A stretch of 64,000 nucleotides of DNA from UBA4810 sp002479215. Lineage in GTDB: Bacteria; Desulfobacterota; Syntrophia; Syntrophales; Smithellaceae. The translations under genes and the position numbers were made by a program. The stretch spans positions 1-64,000 of the forward strand of contig JBEKVB010000004.1 of NCBI GenBank assembly GCA_049514435.1. Reading direction: 5' to 3'. The notes under the pieces were generated by a model. It was given only the letters and a program-made list of their open reading frames with translations. It made no database searches and was not told the DNA's origin. Positions 9,089-16,870 of the stretch are shown piece by piece (the first letter of the stretch is position 1; each line of letters begins with the position of its first letter).

Positions 9089-10429
9089 ATGAATCCCAAT
9101 GTATTTCGGGAATATGATATAAGAGGTGTAGTTGACAAAGACTTAAACGAAGAATTCGTTTTCACCCTTGGACGGGCTATCGGCACTTATGCCGCCCGGC
9201 ACAAAATAAAAAACATGACTGTCGGGCGAGATTGCCGCCTGAGCTCTGAAGCTTATGCCAATTTTTTAATTCAAGGTCTTAATCACTCCGGTATTGATAC
9301 AATTGATATCGGTCTTTGCGCTACTCCCATGCTCTACTTTTCCATCCGCCAGCTCAACACCGGCGGAGGAGTAATGATCACGGGCAGCCATAATCCACCG
9401 GAATTTAACGGCTTTAAGATTTGCATCGGCCCTGACACTATTTACGGCCATGAGATTCAAGAATTAAGAAAAATTATGGAAAGTGGTGAATATTTTATCG
9501 GCAGTGCATACTCTCAATCGCAGGACGTTTCTTCAGTTTACGAAAATTATATTTATGATCATGCAAAAATAACCAGGAAGATTAAGATTGTAATTGACGG
9601 CGGCAATGGTGTCGGCGGTTATTTTGCCCTTCCGCTTTTGCAACGTTTTGGCTGCGAAGTTATTCCCATTAATTGTGAGCCTGACGGCCGTTTCCCTCAT
9701 CATTTTCCCGATCCCACTGTAGAAGAAAATTTAGCCCAACTGATTAAATTAGTTGGTAAAGAAAAGGCGGATTTAGGGATAGCCTTTGATGGCGATGCCG
9801 ATCGTCTCGGCGTTATCAGCGACAAAGGTGAAATCATCTGGGGAGATAAACTCCTGCTTCTTTTTTCCCGTTATATTCTCAAGGAAAAACCAAATTCCAC
9901 AATAATTGGCGAAGTTAAGTGCTCTCAGGTTTTATTCGATGATATTAAAAAACATTCCGGCCGGGCGATCATGTGGAAAGCAGGACATTCATTGATTAAG
10001 GCTAAAATGAAAGAAGAGAAGGCCGTATTAGGTGGAGAAATGAGCGGGCATTTCTTTTTTGCCGACCGCTATTTCGGATATGACGACGCTATTTACGCGG
10101 CAATCAGATTATTGGAAATTCTCTCTAAGACAGGGGGAAAAATCAGCACTCTGCTTTCCGATATACCGCAAACTTATGCCACTCCGGAAATCAGAATTGA
10201 TTGTGCCGACAATAAAAAAGCGGAAGTTGTGGAAAAAATCAAAAGACATTTCCAGAACAGGCCCGGCATTGTTGATATTGATGGAGTACGTATCCCTTTT
10301 AAGGACGGATGGGCGCTTGTGCGTTCTTCCAACACCCAGCCGGTAATTGTTATGCGTTTTGAAGCCTCTTCCGCGAAAAGTTTGCAAAGAATCCGCAAAG
10401 AAGTGGAAGCTGTCCTAACGATTCAATAA
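9089..10429 (+). CDS. Phosphomannomutase/phosphoglucomutase
   Basis: A 446-residue alpha-D-phosphohexomutase that moves phosphate between C1 and C6 of mannose or glucose phosphate, feeding sugar nucleotides for envelope polysaccharides. The phosphoserine loop TGSHNPPEFNGFK lies near residue 98, the metal loop DGDADRLG near 233, the sugar-specificity loop GEMSGHFFF around 315, and the C-terminal phosphate loop RSSNTQP. The ATG at 9089 is preferred to a TTG one codon earlier. It follows the CoA hydrolase gene by 25 bases and is probably co-transcribed. Confidence 0.92.
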   Translation: MNPNVFREYDIRGVVDKDLNEEFVFTLGRAIGTYAARHKIKNMTVGRDCRLSSEAYANFLIQGLNHSGIDTIDIGLCATPMLYFSIRQLNTGGGVMITGSHNPPEFNGFKICIGPDTIYGHEIQELRKIMESGEYFIGSAYSQSQDVSSVYENYIYDHAKITRKIKIVIDGGNGVGGYFALPLLQRFGCEVIPINCEPDGRFPHHFPDPTVEENLAQLIKLVGKEKADLGIAFDGDADRLGVISDKGEIIWGDKLLLLFSRYILKEKPNSTIIGEVKCSQVLFDDIKKHSGRAIMWKAGHSLIKAKMKEEKAVLGGEMSGHFFFADRYFGYDDAIYAAIRLLEILSKTGGKISTLLSDIPQTYATPEIRIDCADNKKAEVVEKIKRHFQNRPGIVDIDGVRIPFKDGWALVRSSNTQPVIVMRFEASSAKSLQRIRKEVEAVLTIQ

Positions 10430-10465
10430 ATTCAGGCTAACCCGGTTTATCTAATTATTTTTTTA

Positions 10466-10493
10466 TTGAATATTTTTCATTAATGTGTAATCT
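10466..10493 (+). promoter_or_regulatory. Possible sigma-70 promoter of the OmpA-type lipoprotein gene
   Basis: TTGAAT (10466-10471) and TAATCT (10488-10493) are separated by 16 bases. Transcription would begin just before the inverted repeat at 10504, and about 60 bases of leader would precede the strong ribosome site AAGGAGG. Confidence 0.4.
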
Positions 10494-10503
10494 ATTAGGT
10501 AAA

Positions 10504-10519
10504 TTGTTTGGACAAACAA
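10504..10519. promoter_or_regulatory. Perfect inverted repeat near the lipoprotein promoter
   Basis: TTGTTTG, two bases, CAAACAA: a perfect 7-bp dyad placed where transcription from the proposed promoter would start. It could be an operator or a short leader hairpin. Confidence 0.3.
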
Positions 10520-10564
10520 CCTAAGGTATTGTTGGAAGCAACTGTAGAATAAGGAGGTTTATTT

Positions 10565-11755
10565 ATGAAGATTGTGCATCGCTTGTTACTCGTTTTGTTG
10601 ATTAGTGTGTTTTTATTTGGTTGCAGTGGCAAGAAAGGTAGCACTACTGAAGGAAAACTGGTTGACGGACAAGGGCAACCACTTTCAGGAATAAGTGTTA
10701 CTTTTAAACAAGTTCGACCTGTAGCAGGCAATGAGCAACTCGAGGCAAGAACAGGCATCGATGGTATATTCCGCATATCCGGCCTAATGCCTGATTCTGA
10801 ATACATTATTACACCGGTATCCGATAAATGGACTACAAAGGTAACCATGAAATTTACCACCGGCAAAGAGGGACAACCGTTAGTTTTAAGTAGCCCTATT
10901 GTCATCCGTTTTACTATATTGGCAAACGGAACTATTATAGATACAAAAACCGGCTTACAATGGCTAATTTATACGGCCACAGATATTAATGCCGGCAACG
11001 TATTAAATACGGTAAAAAACATCGGAGAAGGCGGCTTCAATGATTGGAGGCTTCCCACAAAAGCGGAGCTTTCCAGTTTACAGGATAAAACAACCTCTCC
11101 CACAGAACAATCGGAATCCTCGTCTGCTAATGAAGCCTGCTGCGTTTGGACAGCCGAGCGCAGTTCAGAAAAAATTGAATGGGAATTCTATATTGATGAT
11201 GGTAATGATCTTTGGACCTCCAGTAAAATGCCTCCAAACGACAGGATCGTTATCGTCAGGAATTACAGCGGAACTCCTGCAACGGCCCAGGCTCCAACTG
11301 TGGTAGTGCCATCTCCTGTTGTCGTCCCTCAACCGCAAGCGGCGGCTTCTCCCGCCCCAGCAGCCGTCACAACACCGGCTGTATCAGAAAAGAAGGACGC
11401 AGTTGGTGCAGCGCAAACCGGCGATACTGTAATTGTTCGCTTCGATCCAAAGAAGGCAACAATAAATACCGAAGATTTAGCCGCATTAAAAGTCTTCTAT
11501 ACTAAAGTTAAAGATACGTCCGGCAAAATACTTATTGAAGGTCATTCTGATGCTGGAGGAGGTGCAATTAGCACCATGAAAAATTCTGTTGATCTTGCCC
11601 TTTCTACGTTGTCCCTCTTAAAGAAAATGGGTCTGAGCGACAAAGCAAAAGTGGAATTAAAGGGTATGGGGGATACAAAGCCAGTGGCTGATAATAAGAC
11701 GCCTGAAGGCCGCCAGCAAAATCGCCGTGTGGAATTGACCTTTATTCCCGAATAA
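10565..11755 (+). CDS. Lipoprotein with DUF1566-like and OmpA peptidoglycan-binding domains
   Basis: A 396-residue outer-membrane lipoprotein. The signal peptide ends in the lipobox LFGC (cysteine at 20). Next comes a carboxypeptidase-regulatory-like beta segment (EGKLVDGQGQPLSG), then a DUF1566/Lcl-type module (DTKTGLQWLIY and FNDWRLPTKAEL), a proline/alanine/valine-rich linker (about 240-280), and an OmpA-family C-terminus (GHSDAGG, GRQQNRRVELTF) that should hold peptidoglycan. It would anchor the outer membrane to the wall while exposing the middle domain. The ATG has a strong AAGGAGG site. It stands alone, closed by the terminator at 11781. Confidence 0.88.
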   Translation: MKIVHRLLLVLLISVFLFGCSGKKGSTTEGKLVDGQGQPLSGISVTFKQVRPVAGNEQLEARTGIDGIFRISGLMPDSEYIITPVSDKWTTKVTMKFTTGKEGQPLVLSSPIVIRFTILANGTIIDTKTGLQWLIYTATDINAGNVLNTVKNIGEGGFNDWRLPTKAELSSLQDKTTSPTEQSESSSANEACCVWTAERSSEKIEWEFYIDDGNDLWTSSKMPPNDRIVIVRNYSGTPATAQAPTVVVPSPVVVPQPQAAASPAPAAVTTPAVSEKKDAVGAAQTGDTVIVRFDPKKATINTEDLAALKVFYTKVKDTSGKILIEGHSDAGGGAISTMKNSVDLALSTLSLLKKMGLSDKAKVELKGMGDTKPVADNKTPEGRQQNRRVELTFIPE

Positions 11756-11780
11756 TAAATATTTAACTTCTTATAAACAA

Positions 11781-11814
11781 AAGCCCGCTGATTCAAGTTT
11801 CAGCGGGCTTTTTT
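11781..11814 (+). terminator. Rho-independent terminator
   Basis: AAGCCCGCTGA, a short loop, TCAGCGGGCTT, then TTTT. The stem is a perfect GC-rich helix followed by a T-run 25 bases beyond the lipoprotein stop. Confidence 0.93.
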
Positions 11815-11877
11815 ATTAATAATCTATTAATACATTTTCCCGAGGGAACGCAATATTATCCCAATATTTATTACCTT

Positions 11878-12414
11878 TTAGAAAAACAAGAAGAAACCAT
11901 TCGCAAAATAAACCAATCCGGCGGCACCCGCAGCTAGTCCGATTATCCAGATAGATTTTCTCTTCATTAAGGCGGCGATAGATGAAAGCAAGATGGCTAT
12001 TTGTAAAAATATTACGGCCAGCCCGAAAATTCCGGCGTGCTTCTGGGCATCATCTCTTATGGTTTCCATTTTTTTCGCTTCTTTGGATATTTCGGCCTTT
12101 TCTTCATCGTACTTTTTTATTTTTTGTAAATAGAGTACGATTTTCTTTTCATACTCGTTGTTCAGTGACTTAGCTGAGTTAGCTTTATTCTTTTTAAATT
12201 CCAGTTCCAACGTCTCTTTTTGAATCTCGTACAAATAACCTTTAATGCCTTTTGCCTGATAATACGCCCACTGGTTAGCGGCTTGCGTTTGAGAAAGCAC
12301 CGAACGCGTGGAAAAGGCGGCCCCTTTAAAAGTGGAAAGAGTTGCGCAAACGGCAAGAATAACGGTTGTTAAGGCCAGGTAATTAAGCCATTTTTCTTTT
12401 GATTCTTCTGCCAT
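11878..12414 (-). CDS. DUF4337-family membrane protein
   Basis: A 178-residue protein with one membrane segment near the N-terminus (about 12-32), a soluble charged, probably coiled-coil part (about 60-125), and two membrane segments at the C-terminus (130-178). The phrase NQWAYYQAKGIKGYL is typical of DUF4337 proteins, whose function is not known. An AGAGGT ribosome site precedes the ATG. A TATAAT hexamer also ends six bases before the ATG, so a leaderless start is an alternative. It lies downstream of tRNA-Pro in the same direction. Confidence 0.8.
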   Translation of the reverse strand: MAEESKEKWLNYLALTTVILAVCATLSTFKGAAFSTRSVLSQTQAANQWAYYQAKGIKGYLYEIQKETLELEFKKNKANSAKSLNNEYEKKIVLYLQKIKKYDEEKAEISKEAKKMETIRDDAQKHAGIFGLAVIFLQIAILLSSIAALMKRKSIWIIGLAAGAAGLVYFANGFFLFF

Positions 12415-12488
12415 AAAAAATTATACCTCTGAAAATATTTTTTTTACCAAAAAGTCGGATCGAAAAAAATGCCAACGACTGTTTAACT

Positions 12489-12565
12489 TGGTCGGGGCGG
12501 CAGGATTTGAACCTGCGACATCCTGCTCCCAAAGCAGGCGCGCTACCAGGCTGCGCTACGCCCCG
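12489..12565 (-). tRNA. tRNA-Pro (anticodon UGG), CCA encoded
   Basis: The minus strand folds into a full cloverleaf: acceptor CGGGGCG/CGCCCCG, D stem GCGC/GCGC, anticodon stem CCTGC/GCAGG with loop TTTGGGA giving anticodon TGG, and T stem GCAGG/CCTGC with TTCAAAT. The discriminator A is followed by an encoded CCA. Its 5' ten bases overlap the end of the rdgB coding sequence on the same strand. Confidence 0.97.
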
Positions 12566-13167
12566 ATTTTTAAATTTTTTGATTTTTCCCGTAGACTTTT
12601 TTTAAGTTGGGCAAAAGCCTGCCCGCGATGGCTTACTTTATTTTTGATTTCCGCAGGCAATTCGGCTGCGGTCATTTTTAACTCCGGTACCATAAAAACG
12701 GGATCATAACCAAAACCGTTATTTCCCCGCGGTTGATCGATAATTTGTCCGCGCCATTTACCTTCAAAACAATCATAACTGCCATCTGTTCTGTAGAGAA
12801 CCAGAACACATAAAAAAGAAGCCCCTCTCTTTTCCTGTGGAATTCCTTTTAATCCGGCAATAAGTTTGGCAATGTTTCCCTCATCAGTGGCGTTTTCTCC
12901 GGCGTAACGCGAAGAATAAATTCCCGGTGCACCTCCCAATACATCCACTTGCAATCCGGAATCGTCCGCCAAAACTATTTCACCGGTAAATTCGGAAACT
13001 ATCTTTGCTTTTTTCAGCGCATTTTCCAAAAAACTTTCCCCGTCTTCAACAATCTCCGGCGCATTGTCATAATTATTTAAGGAAACTAATTTTACATCTA
13101 TTTCTTCAAGCATAGCCCTAATTTCTTTTACTTTTCCTTCATTACGGGAAGCAAACACTATTTTCAT
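12556..13167 (-). CDS. rdgB: XTP/dITP diphosphatase (RdgB/HAM1 family)
   Basis: A 203-residue enzyme that removes non-canonical purine nucleoside triphosphates (XTP, ITP, dITP) from the pool. Family signatures are FASRNEGKVKEI at the N-terminus, LADDSGLQVDVLGGAPG in the middle and NNGFGYDPVF towards the C-terminus. Its ATG overlaps the rph stop as ATGA. Its last codons (I-G-A-stop) run into the tRNA-Pro gene, with the TAG stop supplied by tRNA bases between the acceptor and D stems. RNase P processing of a joint transcript would remove the stop codon. Confidence 0.95.
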   Translation of the reverse strand: MKIVFASRNEGKVKEIRAMLEEIDVKLVSLNNYDNAPEIVEDGESFLENALKKAKIVSEFTGEIVLADDSGLQVDVLGGAPGIYSSRYAGENATDEGNIAKLIAGLKGIPQEKRGASFLCVLVLYRTDGSYDCFEGKWRGQIIDQPRGNNGFGYDPVFMVPELKMTAAELPAEIKNKVSHRGQAFAQLKKSLREKSKNLKIGA

Positions 13168-13895
13168 TGCTCCAGATCACCTACAATTTCTTTTTGCCGG
13201 GCAATGATCTTTTGAATACCTCTTGACGCCAGATCAGTCATCTTGTTTAATTGTTCTTTATTAAAAGGAACATGCTCTGCTGTGCCCTGCACCTCAATAA
13301 AGAGGCCCGACCCGGTCATGACAAAATTCATATCGACATCCGCTTTCAAATCTTCTGCATATTCCAAATCGAGAAGAATTTGATTATCGACTATTCCGAC
13401 ACTGATTGCTGATACAAAATCACTGATGGGAATTTCTCTTACAAGGCTATCTTGCTTTAATCTTTTAAATAAATCTACCAGGGCTACAAAACCGCCCGTA
13501 ATTGACGCGGTTCTGGTTCCACCATCAGCCTGAATGACATCACAATCTACATAAACAGTTTTTTCACCAAAATCAGTTAACTTGGTTACTGCCCTCAATG
13601 ATCTGCCGATCAGCCTTTGGATTTCGTGCGTTCGGCCTCCCAAACGTCCACGGGAAGATTCCCTCACGGTTCTAGTTTGAGTGGACATGGGCAGCATGGA
13701 ATATTCGGCTGTTAGCCATCCCTTCCCGGTGTTTTTCAAGAAAGGTGCGGGTTTGTCCTCCAAATATGCGGTGCAAATTATCTTGGTATTGCCGAACTCC
13801 ACCAAAACAGAACCGGCAATATTTTTTAGATAATTATTCGTAATCCTTATGGGTCTTAGTTCATCAAATTTTCTACCTGAGTTTCTTTTGTTCAC
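13164..13895 (-). CDS. rph: Ribonuclease PH
   Basis: A 243-residue phosphorolytic 3' exoribonuclease that trims tRNA 3' ends. It shows GSVLVEFGNTKIICTAYLE, RGRLGGRTHEIQRLIGRS and CDVIQADGGTRTASITG, all characteristic of RNase PH. The start is GTG at 13895 with an AGGTG site just upstream. It lies three bases after the amidase stop and overlaps rdgB by four bases. A tRNA gene follows in the same run, which suits its role. Confidence 0.95.
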   Translation of the reverse strand: MNKRNSGRKFDELRPIRITNNYLKNIAGSVLVEFGNTKIICTAYLEDKPAPFLKNTGKGWLTAEYSMLPMSTQTRTVRESSRGRLGGRTHEIQRLIGRSLRAVTKLTDFGEKTVYVDCDVIQADGGTRTASITGGFVALVDLFKRLKQDSLVREIPISDFVSAISVGIVDNQILLDLEYAEDLKADVDMNFVMTGSGLFIEVQGTAEHVPFNKEQLNKMTDLASRGIQKIIARQKEIVGDLEQ

Positions 13896-13898
13896 GAA

Positions 13899-14591
13899 TC
13901 ACCTGAAAAACGATTTAATACTCTTGGCCAATGCTCTAGCAATTTCAACTTGCGTATCAGGGGAAAGCAATTTCTTTTTGTCTTCGGAATTAGTGGCAAA
14001 ACCTATTTCCACAACTAAAGCCGGTACTGATAAGCCGTCGATTATCGGCAGATCAGATTCTCTTAATCCTCTGCTTTTTCGCGGGAATAGAGCATCTAAG
14101 TTTTTTTGAATAAGATGGGACATTCTAACAGAATCATTGAGATATTTATTTTTTGCCTGCCGCGTACTAACATTAACCGCCGTTTTTCTTTCCGTCATAT
14201 CCTTAAAACCCGGATAATAAAGCTCAAATCCGGACGCATTTTTACCAAATCCGGAGTTAATATGAATACTTAAAAAAAAGTCCGGTTTGATTTTTGCAAC
14301 ATTTTTTTTTCGCTCTTCCAGACTAAGCTCTCTATCAGAATCGCGGGTTAAGATTATCTGTAAATTACTTTCTTGGGCGAGTTCTTTCTGCAGGGCTAAA
14401 GCAATGATAAGGGTAATATCTTTTTCGTCAACCCTATCTTTTATTTTAACGCCCGTGTCTTCACCTCCATGTGACGGATCAATGACAATAATGCGCTTTC
14501 CACCTGCCGCTAATAGCGGTAAAGCTCCTCCCATAAAAAATACCAATGCCAAAATACCCATCAAGCATATTTTTTTTATCTTATAAGACAT
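13899..14591 (-). CDS. N-acetylmuramoyl-L-alanine amidase (Amidase_3)
   Basis: A 230-residue exported zinc amidase that cuts the bond between muramic acid and the stem peptide. A signal peptide (about 1-29, ending LLAAG) is followed by IVIDPSHGGEDTG with the first zinc histidine, FLSIHINSG with the second, and VVEIGFATNSED with the catalytic glutamate. No cell-wall-binding repeats or AMIN domain are present, so it is the minimal catalytic form. It is the first gene of the amidase-rph-rdgB-tRNA run, driven by the promoter at 14619-14646, with AAGGTG before its ATG. Confidence 0.9.
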   Translation of the reverse strand: MSYKIKKICLMGILALVFFMGGALPLLAAGGKRIIVIDPSHGGEDTGVKIKDRVDEKDITLIIALALQKELAQESNLQIILTRDSDRELSLEERKKNVAKIKPDFFLSIHINSGFGKNASGFELYYPGFKDMTERKTAVNVSTRQAKNKYLNDSVRMSHLIQKNLDALFPRKSRGLRESDLPIIDGLSVPALVVEIGFATNSEDKKKLLSPDTQVEIARALAKSIKSFFR

Positions 14592-14618
14592 AATTTCACC
14601 TTATTTATTTTGCGCTTG

Positions 14619-14646
14619 CTTATAGCAGAGTAACTGTGTTTGTCAA
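14619..14646 (-). promoter_or_regulatory. Sigma-70 promoter for the amidase-rph-rdgB run
   Basis: On the minus strand TTGACA (14641-14646) and TATAAG (14619-14624) are separated by 16 bases. The transcript would start about 20 bases before the amidase ATG. Confidence 0.75.
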
Positions 14647-14664
14647 CAACCAATATGGCTAAAT

Positions 14665-16821
14665 TTATTCGATTTCATTATGGCGCATCCGTTCAATGGA
14701 TTTAACAAATTTTAGTTGTCTAATTGTCGAAAAAATTTGATTAAGCTGATGTAAATCATTTACATCAATTACAAAATTGCACGTAGCGATCATATCGATT
14801 GTCTCCACTTGCGCATAGCTGATATTTATATCAAAGGATGAAATAATTGAGCTGACTTCTGTCAGAACACCCTTGCGATCACTACAAACTACCCTAATAT
14901 GAACAGGATAAGCATGCTTCTCCTTTATGTTCCATTCCACATCCACAATTCTATCCGCATCTAATTTTTTAATATGAGGGCAATTTTGTGTATGAACTGT
15001 AATACCTCGTCCGCGCGAAATATAGCCTGAAATTTCATCCCCCGGAATCGGGTTACAGCACTTAGCAAACTTAACCATTACATCATCAATACCAGGCAGT
15101 GATATGCCCAGTGACGGTGAAACCGTCGTTGTTTTTTTCTTTACCTGCTCTTTGATCTGTTCGGGACCATTGGCTGATTCTTCTGCCAGAAAATGATTGA
15201 CCACCTGCCTAGGCGAAACCTGCCCAAAACCGACTTGAGAGATTAAATCGTCCAGAGAATTTACAGCGTATTCTGTAAACATTTTTTTAATTTCCTCTGA
15301 TTTAACATAATTGCCGAATTTTAAATTATGCCTTTTAAATTCCTTTTCTAATAAATCGCGCCCCAGGGCCAAGCTGCTCTTTTTTTCTTCCGCGTTAATC
15401 CAATTTCTGATTTTAGAAATGGCTCTGGTTGTTACTACATTCTTTAACCAATCTTTACTGGGATGGTGCCCCGCTTGCGTTATGATTTCCACCCGGTCAC
15501 CATTTTGCAGTTCATACTTCAGAGGAACAATGTTCCTATTAACTTTAGCGCCGATACACTGATTCCCAACATCGGTATGAATGCTATATGCAAAATCAAT
15601 GGGGGTCGCCCCTTTGGGAAAAGATTTAACATCGCCATTAGGCGTAAAAACGTAAACTTCTTCCGGGAACAATGCCAGTTTCAAATTGGACATAAATTCT
15701 TTTGGGTTTTTTATCTCCTGCTGAATTTCCAGCACTTCTCTGAGCTTTTTAATTTGGTTTTCTTCATTATCTTTATAGGCACGGCCTTCTTTGTAACGCC
15801 AATGAGCCGCGATACCCTTCTCCGCCCATTCGTGCATCGCCTTTGTGCGTATTTGTATTTCCAGTCTTTCCCCGTAAGGTCCGATAACCGTAGTGTGTAG
15901 TGATTGATAATTATTTGCTTTCGGCATAGCGATGTAATCTTTAAATCGGCCGGGTACTGGCTTCCACAAAGCATGCACGATACTTAGAGTCTCATAACAG
16001 GATTTTTCTTTATCCGAATCAAGTATTATGCGAAAAGCGATCAGATCATAAACTTCGTCAAAATTTATGTGCTGTTCATGCATTTTTTTATAAATGCCGT
16101 AAAGATGTTTTGCCCTTCCTTCCACTTCCCCTTTAATGTTAAATTTTTCCAGTTCAGCGTAAATGATATTTTTCACTTCCTCCGTATATCTATTGCGCGA
16201 TTCATTTGATTTAACCAGCCGCATAGATAATTCATTATACGCCTCGGGAGAAAGGTGCTGAAAAGATAAATCTTCCAACTCTGTTTTCATCCAATTGATT
16301 CCCAGACGATTGGCCAGAGGCGCATATACATCTATGGTTTCCCTGGCGATATAAATCCTTTTATCCGGTGTTTGATATTGCAATGTCCTCATGTTATGAA
16401 TACGGTCGGCCAGACGTACCAGCAAAATGCGAATATCGGAAGACATGGCTAAAATCATCTTGCGGAAATTTTCCGCTTGTCTTTCCTCTTGAGACCCGAA
16501 AGAAATAAGACTGAGTTTTGTTAATCCGCTGACTAGGAAAGCTACATCTTTACCGAATTCATTTTCTACTTGCGCCGATGTGGTTAAAGTATCTTCAACG
16601 GTATCGTGCAATAATCCGCTAATGATCGTCGCGGCATCCATTTTCATGTCCGCCAGAATACCCGCTACTTCCATTGGATGGGTGAGATATGGCTCGCCGG
16701 ATAATCTTACCTGTCCCTGATGCACCGTAGCAGAGTAGATGTAAGCTTTCTTGATCATCTCCAAGTCTTCCAGAGGCAAGTACGATTGGGTTTTATCGAG
16801 AATATCAGTGATGCGTAACAT
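14665..16821 (-). CDS. Bifunctional (p)ppGpp synthetase/hydrolase, Rel/SpoT family
   Basis: A 718-residue stringent-response enzyme. The N-terminal HD hydrolase has HPMEVAGILADM and GLLHDTVEDT; the synthetase follows with RFKDYIAMPKANNYQSLHTT, whose RxKD form is the kind found in bifunctional enzymes rather than in RelA-only synthetases. A TGS domain (VYVFTPNGDVKSFPKGATP), a conserved Cys region (KFAKCCNPIPGDEI) and a C-terminal ACT domain complete the usual architecture and length. With both catalytic halves intact it may be the main alarmone enzyme of the cell. It lies 49 bases downstream of the proS stop. Confidence 0.95.
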   Translation of the reverse strand: MLRITDILDKTQSYLPLEDLEMIKKAYIYSATVHQGQVRLSGEPYLTHPMEVAGILADMKMDAATIISGLLHDTVEDTLTTSAQVENEFGKDVAFLVSGLTKLSLISFGSQEERQAENFRKMILAMSSDIRILLVRLADRIHNMRTLQYQTPDKRIYIARETIDVYAPLANRLGINWMKTELEDLSFQHLSPEAYNELSMRLVKSNESRNRYTEEVKNIIYAELEKFNIKGEVEGRAKHLYGIYKKMHEQHINFDEVYDLIAFRIILDSDKEKSCYETLSIVHALWKPVPGRFKDYIAMPKANNYQSLHTTVIGPYGERLEIQIRTKAMHEWAEKGIAAHWRYKEGRAYKDNEENQIKKLREVLEIQQEIKNPKEFMSNLKLALFPEEVYVFTPNGDVKSFPKGATPIDFAYSIHTDVGNQCIGAKVNRNIVPLKYELQNGDRVEIITQAGHHPSKDWLKNVVTTRAISKIRNWINAEEKKSSLALGRDLLEKEFKRHNLKFGNYVKSEEIKKMFTEYAVNSLDDLISQVGFGQVSPRQVVNHFLAEESANGPEQIKEQVKKKTTTVSPSLGISLPGIDDVMVKFAKCCNPIPGDEISGYISRGRGITVHTQNCPHIKKLDADRIVDVEWNIKEKHAYPVHIRVVCSDRKGVLTEVSSIISSFDINISYAQVETIDMIATCNFVIDVNDLHQLNQIFSTIRQLKFVKSIERMRHNEIE

Positions 16822-16870
16822 TAAAGTTCCCAGCTAATTTGACTTGCGGCTATTGTGCGCCAGTCCTTAA

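Noticed and set aside
12488..12709. Plus-strand open frame starting with GAAGFEPATSCSQSRR
   Set aside because: This is the well-known false protein read from the antisense of a tRNA gene; it overlaps tRNA-Pro and rdgB on the other strand.
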